DNA of 46,048 bases, from positions 1 through 46,048 of the forward strand of contig CACAMV010000007.1 of the NCBI GenBank assembly GCA_902533695.1, given 5' to 3'. Positions 1-7,606 of the stretch are shown here, piece by piece. The notes beneath the pieces were generated by a model that saw only the letters and a program-made list of their open reading frames with translations, did no database searches and was not told where the DNA came from. Made by a program: the position numbers and the translations under genes. This DNA is from an uncultured SAR116 cluster alpha proteobacterium. Lineage in GTDB: Bacteria; Pseudomonadota; Alphaproteobacteria; Puniceispirillales; Marisalimonadaceae. Within the stretch, counting starts at the first letter, position 1; every line of letters starts with the position of its first letter.

Positions 1-2
1 TT

Positions 3-824
3 TCTTTTTTAAAAAAAAATATCCCTACTGAAATTGTAATGGGGATGGTTGCGGGTATTTTTATGAGCTTTTGTATAAGTTGGATACAGTCTCTTCAAAG
101 TGCTCCCCTTTTATCTGGTGGAATGACTTTTATTTTCTTTTTATTTTTAATTATTTCAAAAAAAGTTAAATTTTTACCACCCTTATTGGCTTGTTTAATT
201 GCCGGATTAACAATTATCGGACTAGAAACGAAGATTAATTACAACATATTGAATCCAGAAATAGTTTCCCCATTTGTTACCCTTCCTGAATTCAATGCAA
301 ACGCAATAATTGAATTGACAATTCCCCTAATAATAACTGTTATTTTTATCCAAAATGGCCAAGGATTAGCTCTTTTGGAAAGTAGAGGTTACAAGCCACC
401 TATAAACCAAATAACTTACGCATGCGGTTTTGGCTCTTTCTTCAATGCTTATTTTGGTTCGGTATCCACTTGTTTAACTGGGCCAGTAACTGGAATAATT
501 ATAAATGATACTAGAGTAAAGAATCACTTTTTATCTGCAATTATTTTTTCTTTATTTTGTATTGTCTTTGGACTTTATTCCCCTTTTGTCTTAAAAATGT
601 TAAATCAGTTGCCAGAAGAATTCATTATCACACTTGGTGGACTTGCATTATTGACAGTATTAAGACAATCTTTTGTTGAAGCTTTTAAAAAAAATAGATC
701 ACTTGGTGCTCTAATTACATTTCTAGTCACTTTGTCAGAATTTAGTCTTTTTAATATAGGCGCTCCATTCTGGGGATTGATTTCTGGATTTTTGACTACA
801 AAACTTCTCGAACAAGAAAATTAA
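3..824 (+). CDS. benE: BenE-family benzoate/H+ symporter, 5' end outside window
   Basis: Inner-membrane secondary transporter of the BenE family, whose characterised members import benzoate with protons. The reading frame is open from the first base, so the ATG at 39 is probably internal; about 274 residues are visible against a usual length near 390. What remains is a run of hydrophobic segments with the family pattern: an AGIF segment followed by LLSGGMTF, then a conserved core with FGSFFNAYFGSVSTCLTGP, where small and polar residues break the helices, and a final membrane span near the C-terminus. It lies upstream of an ABC importer and an aryl-CoA ligase/Mo-hydroxylase cluster, which supports an aromatic acid substrate. 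Family assignment is from recognised sequence patterns; the actual substrate is inference. Confidence 0.82.
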   Translation, partial: SFLKKNIPTEIVMGMVAGIFMSFCISWIQSLQSAPLLSGGMTFIFFLFLIISKKVKFLPPLLACLIAGLTIIGLETKINYNILNPEIVSPFVTLPEFNANAIIELTIPLIITVIFIQNGQGLALLESRGYKPPINQITYACGFGSFFNAYFGSVSTCLTGPVTGIIINDTRVKNHFLSAIIFSLFCIVFGLYSPFVLKMLNQLPEEFIITLGGLALLTVLRQSFVEAFKKNRSLGALITFLVTLSEFSLFNIGAPFWGLISGFLTTKLLEQEN

Positions 825-920
825 TTAACAAATACATAAAAATAATACATTTGAAACTTGATTATTATTTTTTTTTCGTCAATATCTTTTAAATCATATG
901 ACCTTCAGGAGGAGAAAATT
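825..920 (+). promoter_or_regulatory. Leader before the binding-protein gene, with strong RBS
   Basis: A 96-base gap separates benE from the binding-protein gene. It holds an unusually complete Shine-Dalgarno sequence, AGGAGGAG at 907-914, six bases before the ATG at 921. This decides that start over an in-frame upstream ATG at 858, which would put about 21 extra residues ahead of a normal signal peptide. A TTGAAA sits at 851-856 but has no convincing -10 box at the right spacing, so I do not call a promoter. Confidence 0.5.
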
Positions 921-2258
921 ATGAATTTTAATATTTTAAGATCTTGGTGTAAGTTTGTCCTAGCCTTATGTTTTGCTTTGGGTAGCATACTATCTATATC
1001 TGCATATGCCAAGGATACTATTAAAGTTGGTGTTGTATCATTTTTAACTGGCCCCGCTGGCGGTCCTTTTGGCGTACCTGCTAAACAAGGAGCAGAATTA
1101 GTGATTGATGCAATTAACAACGGTACTATGCCTGCGCCTTATAATTTAAAGGGATTTGCTGGAGCTAAAATGAATGCTGTTTTTAGTGATGAATCAGGTG
1201 GAGGAACTAAACAAGTGGCTTTGTTTCGTGACTTTGTTCAAAAACAAAATGTTGATGCAATGATAGGTTACATATCATCTGGTAACTGTATGGCGATTGG
1301 CCCAGTTGCTGATGAATTAAAAATGTTAACAGTCTTTTCTACTTGTGGTACACCACGTTTATATGAAGAAAAATTAAGATCTCATGTTTTTAGAACACAA
1401 GCTAACGCAGTTGGAGATAGCCTTGCAGCTGCAAAATATATTGCTGACGTATACTTTAAAGGTAAAATTACTACAGCTTCAAAAATGTATACAGGCATAA
1501 ATCAAAATTATGCATGGGGACAAGATTCATATAAGTTTTTTGAGTTAGGTATGAAAGTTTATATGCCTAGTGCGAAAGGATCTAGCAAACCTCAATTTCC
1601 AAAGTTATTTGCAGGACAATATGGGTCGGAAATATCAGCATTATCATTAGATAAAGCAAAAATTGTTCATAGTAGCTTTTGGAATGGTGACTGGGAAGCA
1701 TTTGTACTTCAATCAATGGTTAGGGGATTTTTTAAGCAAAAAATTGTTGTCTCATCTGTTGGTGGATCTGGAGTAGATTCGTTAGGAAAAAAATTCCCTG
1801 ATGGGGTTGTTATGGGCACAAGAGGCTTAGTTGGTCTAAATGTAAGAGATAACAAAGATCCTATGAACGAGTGGTTTATAAATGAATACAAAAAACGTTA
1901 CAAAGCATGGCCACTTGGTCCATCCTATCAATATGCGAGAAGTGTACTTGCTTACAAAATTGCTATGGACAATGCTCGTGAGAGAAATGCGAATAAATTT
2001 CCATCTCAACAGCAAGTAATAAATGCTATGAAAGGTCTGAGATTTAAATCTTTTGTTGATGAAATTCATTTTGCAAGAGGAGATGGCCATCAGGCGGTTC
2101 ATGCTATTTCTTATGGAGTTACTAAATACAATAAAGCAAAAGGGGAACCTGGTATCGAAAAATTAAGGACTTATCCTGCTTCTTGTATTTATCCACCAGC
2201 TGGTGTTAAATCCGAAGATTGGATTAATAACGGAATGCCTGGAAGAAAGTGTGACTAA
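921..2258 (+). CDS. ABC transporter substrate-binding protein, Peripla_BP_6 (LivK-like) family
   Basis: Periplasmic solute receptor of a Liv/HAAT-type ABC importer. The N-terminus is a classic signal peptide: basic start, hydrophobic core at residues 11-27, then an AYA site with likely cleavage after Ala30. The mature protein begins KDTIKVGVVSFLTGPAG, the usual first beta strand and ligand loop of this fold. At 445 residues it is slightly longer than LivK and closer to the subfamily often linked to aromatic acids, amides or short carboxylates. The start is set by the strong RBS at 907-914. It is the first gene of the importer and is followed by a stable hairpin that probably raises its message level over the permease genes. 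The ligand is unknown; BenE upstream and the aryl-CoA ligase downstream favour an aromatic acid. Confidence 0.9.
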   Translation: MNFNILRSWCKFVLALCFALGSILSISAYAKDTIKVGVVSFLTGPAGGPFGVPAKQGAELVIDAINNGTMPAPYNLKGFAGAKMNAVFSDESGGGTKQVALFRDFVQKQNVDAMIGYISSGNCMAIGPVADELKMLTVFSTCGTPRLYEEKLRSHVFRTQANAVGDSLAAAKYIADVYFKGKITTASKMYTGINQNYAWGQDSYKFFELGMKVYMPSAKGSSKPQFPKLFAGQYGSEISALSLDKAKIVHSSFWNGDWEAFVLQSMVRGFFKQKIVVSSVGGSGVDSLGKKFPDGVVMGTRGLVGLNVRDNKDPMNEWFINEYKKRYKAWPLGPSYQYARSVLAYKIAMDNARERNANKFPSQQQVINAMKGLRFKSFVDEIHFARGDGHQAVHAISYGVTKYNKAKGEPGIEKLRTYPASCIYPPAGVKSEDWINNGMPGRKCD

Positions 2259-2266
2259 ATAATATA

Positions 2267-2294
2267 GTTTAAGGGGGATTTACCCTCCTTAAAC
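2267..2294 (+). terminator. Intercistronic hairpin between binding-protein and permease genes
   Basis: Arms 2267-2277 and 2284-2294 can pair over 11 base pairs (one G-U) around a six-base loop, with a GC-rich upper stem in otherwise AT-rich DNA. There is no long T tract after it, only TCTTTAAAGTTTT, so it is more likely a partial terminator or 3' mRNA-stabilising stem than a full stop. Such stems after the binding-protein gene are common in ABC operons and keep the receptor in excess over the membrane subunits. Confidence 0.65.
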
Positions 2295-2312
2295 TCTTTA
2301 AAGTTTTAACAT

Positions 2313-3209
2313 ATGCAATTCATTTCTACAGTTTTTCTTGATGGGCTAGTTTACGCATCTTACCTTTTTATTGTAAGCCTAGGGTTGACAATAACATTTG
2401 GTGTAATGAAAATTTTGAACGTTGCTCATGGAAGTTTTTATGCATGGGGTGCTTATTTAGCTTCAATTTCAATAATTTACTTAGGAGACAACGAATATAA
2501 TTCATTTTTATATTATTTTGCTATTTTTCTTTCAGCAATAATTGTTGGTATTTTTTTTGGTTTCATAATAGAAAAATTTATTTTAAGAAAAATGTATGGC
2601 GAAGATATCCATTTAATTGTTCTAGCTACTTTTGGTATTTTTTGGATTTTAGAAGATTTAATTTTGATTGTTTTTGGTGTTGATCCACTAATGCCCTATT
2701 ATCCAGCCATGGAGCTTGGTGGTATTGAAGTTGTGGGTGTATATCAAGGCGTATATTCTCTTACATTAGCAGCATTAGCTGCAATTGTAGCTTTTATATG
2801 TTGGTATTTTTTAAATAAGACAAAATGGGGTAAGCTACTTCAATCTGTAATTTTCGACAGAGAAGTAAGTGTTTCAATGGGAATAAATGTAAAAAATGTT
2901 TATTTAGTTACTTTCATCATAGGTGGTATGTTGGGTGCTTTAGGCGGAGCTTATGTGGCTCCAACTATTTCAGTCTCTCCAGGTTTTGCAATTGATGTTG
3001 TGGTTATGAGTTTTGCAGTAGTTGTTATCGGTGGAATGGGATCTGTTCCTGGTGCTTTAATAGGCTCTTTAATTGTAGGTATGCTTAGAGCATTTGCAGT
3101 TCACCAAGCACCTGTTTTAGAATTGTTTATAATTTATGCTGTAATGGCAATAGTTTTGATCATAAAACCACAAGGACTTTTTGCCCCACCTAAACCAAGG
3201 AAAATATGA
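2313..3209 (+). CDS. livH: Branched-chain-type ABC permease LivH
   Basis: First membrane subunit of the HAAT-family importer, 298 residues with about eight hydrophobic segments. It shows the family's N-terminal LGLTITFGVMKILNVAHGSFYAWGAY region and the C-terminal VVVIGGMGSVPGALIGS motif, which contacts the ATPases. It pairs with LivM to form the channel. The gene begins 54 bases after the binding-protein gene, with the hairpin between them, and its stop overlaps the livM start in an ATGA junction at 3206-3209, consistent with translational coupling. Length and motifs are normal for the family. Its solute specificity depends on the binding protein and is not known. Confidence 0.92.
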   Translation: MQFISTVFLDGLVYASYLFIVSLGLTITFGVMKILNVAHGSFYAWGAYLASISIIYLGDNEYNSFLYYFAIFLSAIIVGIFFGFIIEKFILRKMYGEDIHLIVLATFGIFWILEDLILIVFGVDPLMPYYPAMELGGIEVVGVYQGVYSLTLAALAAIVAFICWYFLNKTKWGKLLQSVIFDREVSVSMGINVKNVYLVTFIIGGMLGALGGAYVAPTISVSPGFAIDVVVMSFAVVVIGGMGSVPGALIGSLIVGMLRAFAVHQAPVLELFIIYAVMAIVLIIKPQGLFAPPKPRKI

Positions 3210-4055
3210 TGTTTAGAGATATTTTTAAAGATCAAAGTATTCAAATTTCTATTGGTTTTGTTTTAATTTTGCTAATATTAGGAACCTTTGTATTATGGCT
3301 TTGGCGCGTATGCTGTTGCAATGTGTCAAAAATATTTTGGAATGACAGATATATTTTTAAGATTTTTTATTGCAGTTGCGGCTGCAGGTTTATTAGGATT
3401 TGCTCTTGGTTTTATCTTAAGAAGATATAGGGAAATTTTCTTTGCAATGCTTTCCTTAGCTTTTTCTATGGTTTTATATGGACTCCTAGCTAAAGCTGAA
3501 TTTTTAGGATCCACAGATGGAATGTCTATATCTCCATCAACTATTCTAGGATATGAGTTAGGACGTTTTGGTTTATTATACTTTATATGTTTCTTTGTAA
3601 TTTGTGCTATCGTTTTTGCCCAAGCTTATCTCAGATCAAGTTTAGGCCATTTAACCACCGCAATAAGCGATAATGAAATAAGGGTTGAGTATTTAGGTTA
3701 CTCAGTAGAAAAAGCAATTCATATTAAATATGTAATTTCAGCTTGTCTTGCTGGAGGAGCTGGTGGATTAATGGCAGCTAGCTTAGGTCAAGTTGATCCT
3801 GACTCCATGGTTTTGTGGAGTGTTTCCGGTGAGCTGGTATTTGTTACTATAATGTCTGGGCTAGGAAATATTTTAGCACCTTTTATGGGTGCAGTTTTAT
3901 TTGAATTTATTAGGACCTATGCTTTTGAATTAGCTCCTCAAGCTTGGCAAATGATTATAGGAGGAACTTTATTAGCAATAATATTTTTCTCACCAGGGGG
4001 ATTGTGGTCATTTTTTCAAAAATTAAATTTTTTAAGAAAGAAAAATAATGACTGA
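3206..4055 (+). pseudogene. livM: LivM-type ABC permease, broken by frameshift and missing segment
   Basis: Second membrane subunit of the importer, split over two frames. The first frame starts at 3206 (ATGA overlap with livH) and encodes a normal LivM first helix, ending in sense at about LILGTFV near 3290; it then reads into nonsense and stops at 3430. The rest of LivM lies in another frame, from about YYGFGAYAVAM (3291) to 4055, with good family features to the C-terminal SPGGLWSFFQ. The piece normally between them, the second helix and the GLLSFGHAA-type loop (roughly 30-45 residues), is absent, so a plain one-base error cannot restore the gene. A TTG at 3288 or ATG at 3321 could restart translation but would give a subunit lacking its first helices. 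This is either a true lesion or an assembly/consensus error; every neighbouring importer gene is intact. Confidence 0.82.
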
Positions 4056-4797
4056 AAAATTTATTTTGAAAACTACTGAATTACAAAAATCTTTTTCGGG
4101 AATTATTGCAGCTGAAGATATAAACATTTCTGTGAAAGAGGGTGAAATAATTGGTATAATTGGTGCAAATGGAGCAGGAAAAACCGTTTTTGTTAATATG
4201 ATTACTGGTTATCTCAAACCATCAAGTGGAAAAATTGAATTTATGGGGAGAGATATCACCGGCATCAAACCAAGAGAAGCAACTCACATTGGTGTATGTA
4301 GATCTTTTCAAGTGAGCCAAGTGTTCATGACAATGACTGTAAAAGAAAACTTGATGATAGCCATGTCGTTAGCAAAGAAAAGTGGCTTAGAATTATTACT
4401 ACCTTTGGATGATGAAAAATTGTCTAAAGAATGTGATAAAATATTAGATTTATACAAAATAAAAAATCAAAGTAACTTGATAGTAAGTACACTCTCACAA
4501 GGAATGAGAAAGTTATTAGATATTTCAATGGCTGTTGTTGGTAACCCTAATGTATTGCTTTTGGATGAGCCAACATCAGGTGTTTCAGTAGAGGAAAAAT
4601 TTGGAATTATGGATATTGTTATTTCTGCGCTTAAAAAAAGTGGAACCACAGTTCTTTTTGTAGAACATGATATGGAAATTGTAGAAAGATACGTTGATAG
4701 AGTAATTGCCTTTTATCAAGGACAAGTTATTTGCGACGCGCCACCAAGCAAGGCACTTAAAGATAAAAAAGTAATTAAGTATGTTTTAGGTTCTTGA
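4048..4797 (+). CDS. livG: Branched-chain-type ABC ATPase LivG
   Basis: Cytoplasmic ATPase of the importer, 249 residues. Walker A is GANGAGKT at residues 39-46 (family GxNGAGKT, here with Ala40), the Q-loop region is RSFQVSQVF, the signature is LSQGMRKLLD rather than the textbook LSGGQ, and Walker B is VLLLDEPTSGV followed by an H-loop FVEHDM. The LivG-type ending, with an AFYQGQVI strand and a short C-terminal helix, is present. It overlaps livM by eight bases and meets livF at a TGA/TTG junction. An intact ATPase downstream of a broken livM argues that the lesion is either recent or an artefact. Confidence 0.92.
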   Translation: MTEKFILKTTELQKSFSGIIAAEDINISVKEGEIIGIIGANGAGKTVFVNMITGYLKPSSGKIEFMGRDITGIKPREATHIGVCRSFQVSQVFMTMTVKENLMIAMSLAKKSGLELLLPLDDEKLSKECDKILDLYKIKNQSNLIVSTLSQGMRKLLDISMAVVGNPNVLLLDEPTSGVSVEEKFGIMDIVISALKKSGTTVLFVEHDMEIVERYVDRVIAFYQGQVICDAPPSKALKDKKVIKYVLGS

Positions 4798-4820
4798 TTG
4801 CGTGTTTGAGGATAAAGAAA

Positions 4821-5465
4821 ATGTTAAGTCTTACTAAAATTAATGTTGACATTGGTCCTGTAGGGATCTTAAAAAATGCAAGTTTAAATTTAGATCAAGG
4901 TAAAATGGTTGGATTGATAGGCAGAAATGGTGCTGGTAAAACAACATTATTAAAGACTATCATGGGTATTTTAAAAACTAAATCAGGTAATATTAAGTTT
5001 GATAAAAATGATTTAACAGATTTACCTTCTGAGAAAAGAGCTAATATGTTTATTGGGTATATGCCTGAAGACAGAAGACTAATTCCATCTATGTCTGCTG
5101 AAGAAAACATTATGATACCAGTTTGGGCTGTAAATATTGATGATTGGGAAGAAAGATTAAAATGGATTTACAAAATAATTCCAGAAGCAAATGAGTTAAA
5201 AAATAGACCTTCTACAAGCTTGTCTGGAGGGCAACAAAAATTAATAGCTTTATCTAGAGCTTTAATGGTTGGGAAAAAGTTGTTACTTCTTGATGAACCG
5301 ACAGAAGGTATTGCTCCTGCATTAACAAGAAGAATCATTGAGATTCTAAATAATTTAAAAAAAGAAGGTGTTACGACATTGGTCGCAGAGAGTAACGCAG
5401 GTCATTATGATAAAATGTTAGATAGAACATTTATTATTGAACGCGGAGAAATAAAAAAAAAATAA
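4821..5465 (+). CDS. livF: Branched-chain-type ABC ATPase LivF
   Basis: Second ATPase of the importer, 214 residues from the ATG at 4821. I prefer this start to an in-frame TTG at 4794 because MLSLTKINVDIG matches the usual LivF N-terminus and a GAGG lies about nine bases upstream. Walker A GRNGAGKTT is near residues 39-47, the signature is SLSGGQQKLIALSRAL, and Walker B is LLLLDEPTEGIAP, the last motif being typical of LivF. The region after Walker B reads VAESNAG where most ABC ATPases have an H-loop VEQN or VEHD, so the switch histidine appears to be Ser, a noticeable departure. It heterodimerises with LivG in the family. Confidence 0.9.
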   Translation: MLSLTKINVDIGPVGILKNASLNLDQGKMVGLIGRNGAGKTTLLKTIMGILKTKSGNIKFDKNDLTDLPSEKRANMFIGYMPEDRRLIPSMSAEENIMIPVWAVNIDDWEERLKWIYKIIPEANELKNRPSTSLSGGQQKLIALSRALMVGKKLLLLDEPTEGIAPALTRRIIEILNNLKKEGVTTLVAESNAGHYDKMLDRTFIIERGEIKKK

Positions 5466-5500
5466 ACTAATTTCTACTTAATTTTTTCCTAGGCAAAAAA

Positions 5501-6382
5501 TTGAAACCAAGTCCATTTAACTATGTTAATCCAGATACAATTGAAAAAGCACTTAATGCCTTATCAAAGCATAATAATGCAAAATTAATAGCTGGTGGTC
5601 AAACTTTAGTTCCTATGATGAATTTTAGGTTGTCCCAACCTGAGTTGTTAATCGACATTAGCAATATTAGTAAACTTAAAAATATTACTGAAGATAATAA
5701 ATATATTGAGATCGGATCACTCTTAACCCATTCGAACGCTATTAAATCTAATTGCTTAAAAAAATATTTTCCAATTATTTCAAAAGCAATAAGTAATGTT
5801 GCTCATCATACAATAAGAAATGAAGGTACAATTGGCGGAAGTATTGCAAACGCTGATCCAGCATCAGAATGGCCATTATTAGTCACTCTTTTAGAGAGTT
5901 TTATAAAAGTTCAAAATAAAAAGAAAAAAAGAAAAATTTTATATAAAGATTTTTTTGAAAGTCACTTCATAACTAATCTAAGGGATGATGAAATAATAAC
6001 ATCAATAATAATACCTAAAATCAAAAATTCTTACGGTTGGTCTTTCTTAGAAGAGGCACAAAGGGATGGAGACTTTGCTGTTGTTGAAGTAGCAACAATT
6101 ATTGAAATAGGAAAAAATAATTTAATTAAAAAAGCCCGTATTGCTATTGGTGGAGTAGATGAAAAAGTTATTAGATTAAAAAAAATTGAAAATTTATTAG
6201 TTGGTTTCAATCTTAGCGAAAATTTATGCAATTTTACAAAAAAAGATATAGATGACCAAATTAATCCAATTTCTGATAATCATAGTTCAATTGAATACAA
6301 AAAACATCTATCCTTTGTGTTAATAAAAAAAGCTATTAATACTGCAAAAGAACAAATTTTAAATGTTGAAGATGATAGATAA
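5501..6382 (+). CDS. Molybdenum hydroxylase FAD-binding subunit, set 1 (CoxM/CutM-like)
   Basis: Medium subunit of a xanthine-oxidase-family enzyme; it carries the FAD that passes electrons from the Fe-S subunit to an acceptor. The two FAD-binding signatures are visible: AGGQTLVPMMN at residues 31-41 and GTIGGSIANADPASE at 109-123. Translation starts at a TTG with AGG eight bases before it, giving MKPSPFNYVNP, the standard start of this family, so the TTG is credible. Only two cysteines occur, so the extra [4Fe-4S] insertion found in the HcrB subunit of 4-hydroxybenzoyl-CoA reductase is absent. It overlaps the small-subunit gene by 20 bases. Role as a subunit is firm; the enzyme's substrate is unknown. 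Confidence 0.92.
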   Translation: MKPSPFNYVNPDTIEKALNALSKHNNAKLIAGGQTLVPMMNFRLSQPELLIDISNISKLKNITEDNKYIEIGSLLTHSNAIKSNCLKKYFPIISKAISNVAHHTIRNEGTIGGSIANADPASEWPLLVTLLESFIKVQNKKKKRKILYKDFFESHFITNLRDDEIITSIIIPKIKNSYGWSFLEEAQRDGDFAVVEVATIIEIGKNNLIKKARIAIGGVDEKVIRLKKIENLLVGFNLSENLCNFTKKDIDDQINPISDNHSSIEYKKHLSFVLIKKAINTAKEQILNVEDDR

Positions 6383-6851
6383 AATTAAAATAGAAACGAC
6401 TGTAAATAATGTCAAATACTCTAAAAGAATTGAACCAAGGTTACTCGCATCAGATTTTATTAGAGAAAATTTACATTTAACTGGAACACATGTTGGATGT
6501 GAACATGGTGTGTGTGGATCTTGCACGATAAAAATAAATGGTTTAACTAGTAGATCATGTTTAAAGTTTGCAATACAACTGCATGGAAAAAGAGTTGAAA
6601 CAGTTGAAAGCTTTAGTTCTAATCCCCAAAAAAAGATAATCTTAGACACATTTAAAAAATTTCATGCACTTCAGTGCGGATTTTGTACACCTGGTTTTTT
6701 AATTACGGTTGATGAATTATTACAAACAGAGAATTTAGAAAACGAAAAAGAAATAAGAAAAGCCCTTTCAGGAAATCTTTGCAGGTGTACAGGATACGAA
6801 AATATAATTAAAGCTGTTTTAGAATTAAAAAATAATAGGAAAACAAAATGA
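6363..6851 (+). CDS. Molybdenum hydroxylase [2Fe-2S] subunit, set 1 (CoxS/CutS-like)
   Basis: Small electron-transfer subunit, 162 residues. The N-terminal plant-ferredoxin-type cluster is held by Cys46, Cys51, Cys54 and Cys66 (GCEHGVCGSC then C), and the C-terminal helical domain binds the second cluster through CGFC at 105-108 and CRC at 140-142. All eight ligands are present and spacing is standard. It overlaps the FAD subunit gene and ends in an ATGA overlap with the MBL-fold gene. Electrons from the Mo centre pass through both clusters to FAD in the medium subunit. Very similar to the set 2 copy at 12282, indicating paralogous complexes. Confidence 0.95.
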   Translation: MLKMIDKIKIETTVNNVKYSKRIEPRLLASDFIRENLHLTGTHVGCEHGVCGSCTIKINGLTSRSCLKFAIQLHGKRVETVESFSSNPQKKIILDTFKKFHALQCGFCTPGFLITVDELLQTENLENEKEIRKALSGNLCRCTGYENIIKAVLELKNNRKTK

Positions 6852-7606
6852 AATTATATTTCTTAAATTCTGGAAGAGTGGAAATGAAAAAAAAAATATT
6901 CATTCCTGATTTAAAGACTGATGAAAAATTTGAACTTCCCGTTATTTCTACTTACATTAATTACAAAAAAACAAATATACTTTTTGATACTGGTTGTCAC
7001 CCTTCAGTAGAAATAAATGCTGAAAAAAGATGGGGAGGTTTATCTAAAATCATGACACCAATAAATATGAATGGAAAAAATTTAATAACGGAACTTTCTA
7101 CTATCGGCATTTCTCCTAATGACATAGACATAGTTATAAATTCGCATTTGCATCCTGATCACTGCGGATGCAATGCATTTTTTAAAAATGCAGAATTTTA
7201 TTGTCACGAAAAAGAATTCCAAAGTGCTAATGAACCAAACGCAAGTCAAATGGGTTATATTAAAAATGAATGGGATTTACCTATGCCATTAAAACCAATA
7301 AAACAAAGTTATGATTTTTTTGACGATTCACGCATTGTAACTGTTAACTTACCAGGACACACCCCTGGTTCGATAGGTTTATTGGTCAATTTAAATCATA
7401 ATAAATTTTTAATTGCTTCAGATGCATTAAGTTTAGAAAGAAATTTGGATAGAGATGAAGTTCCTAAAAATGCATGGAATCCAAATCTACTCTTAAAGTC
7501 ATACAAAGAATTAATAAAAATTAAAAAATCTGGATCTACTATAGTTTGTGGGCACGATGAAGCTCAATGGAAAAATAAATTAGAAATGGGAATAAATTAT
7601 AAATAA
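6848..7606 (+). CDS. MBL-fold metallohydrolase (AHL-lactonase-like), inside Mo-hydroxylase set 1
   Basis: Metallo-beta-lactamase-fold hydrolase of 252 residues. The di-zinc motif HLHPDH is at residues 100-105, a further metal His follows in LPGHTPGS, and the bridging Asp in IASDAL and a late CGHDEAQW His complete the set. The pattern is that of N-acyl-homoserine-lactone hydrolases, but nothing around it suggests quorum signalling. It is locked into the operon: ATGA overlap with the Fe-S subunit and an immediately adjacent ATG for the Mo subunit. I infer a catabolic role, for example opening a lactone or thioester formed downstream of the hydroxylase. A second, distant MBL hydrolase of the same superfamily lies at 37207-38028. 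Confidence 0.85.
   Translation: MKLYFLNSGRVEMKKKIFIPDLKTDEKFELPVISTYINYKKTNILFDTGCHPSVEINAEKRWGGLSKIMTPINMNGKNLITELSTIGISPNDIDIVINSHLHPDHCGCNAFFKNAEFYCHEKEFQSANEPNASQMGYIKNEWDLPMPLKPIKQSYDFFDDSRIVTVNLPGHTPGSIGLLVNLNHNKFLIASDALSLERNLDRDEVPKNAWNPNLLLKSYKELIKIKKSGSTIVCGHDEAQWKNKLEMGINYK

Noticed and set aside
858-920. N-terminal extension of the binding protein from the ATG at 858
   Set aside because: It would bury a perfect signal peptide behind about 21 residues and place the strong RBS at 907-914 inside the gene.
905-1120. Antisense and out-of-frame open frames inside the large genes (for example 71 residues on the minus strand here)
   Set aside because: They lie wholly inside well-supported genes, have no ribosome sites and no recognisable features.
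3288-4055. A separate complete permease gene beginning at the TTG at 3288
   Set aside because: Its start lies in mid-LivM, without a ribosome site or the first helices; it is the downstream part of the broken livM.
6848-7606. Quorum-quenching AHL lactonase
   Set aside because: The metal motif fits, but it is embedded in a catabolic operon with no LuxI/LuxR-type gene in the window.
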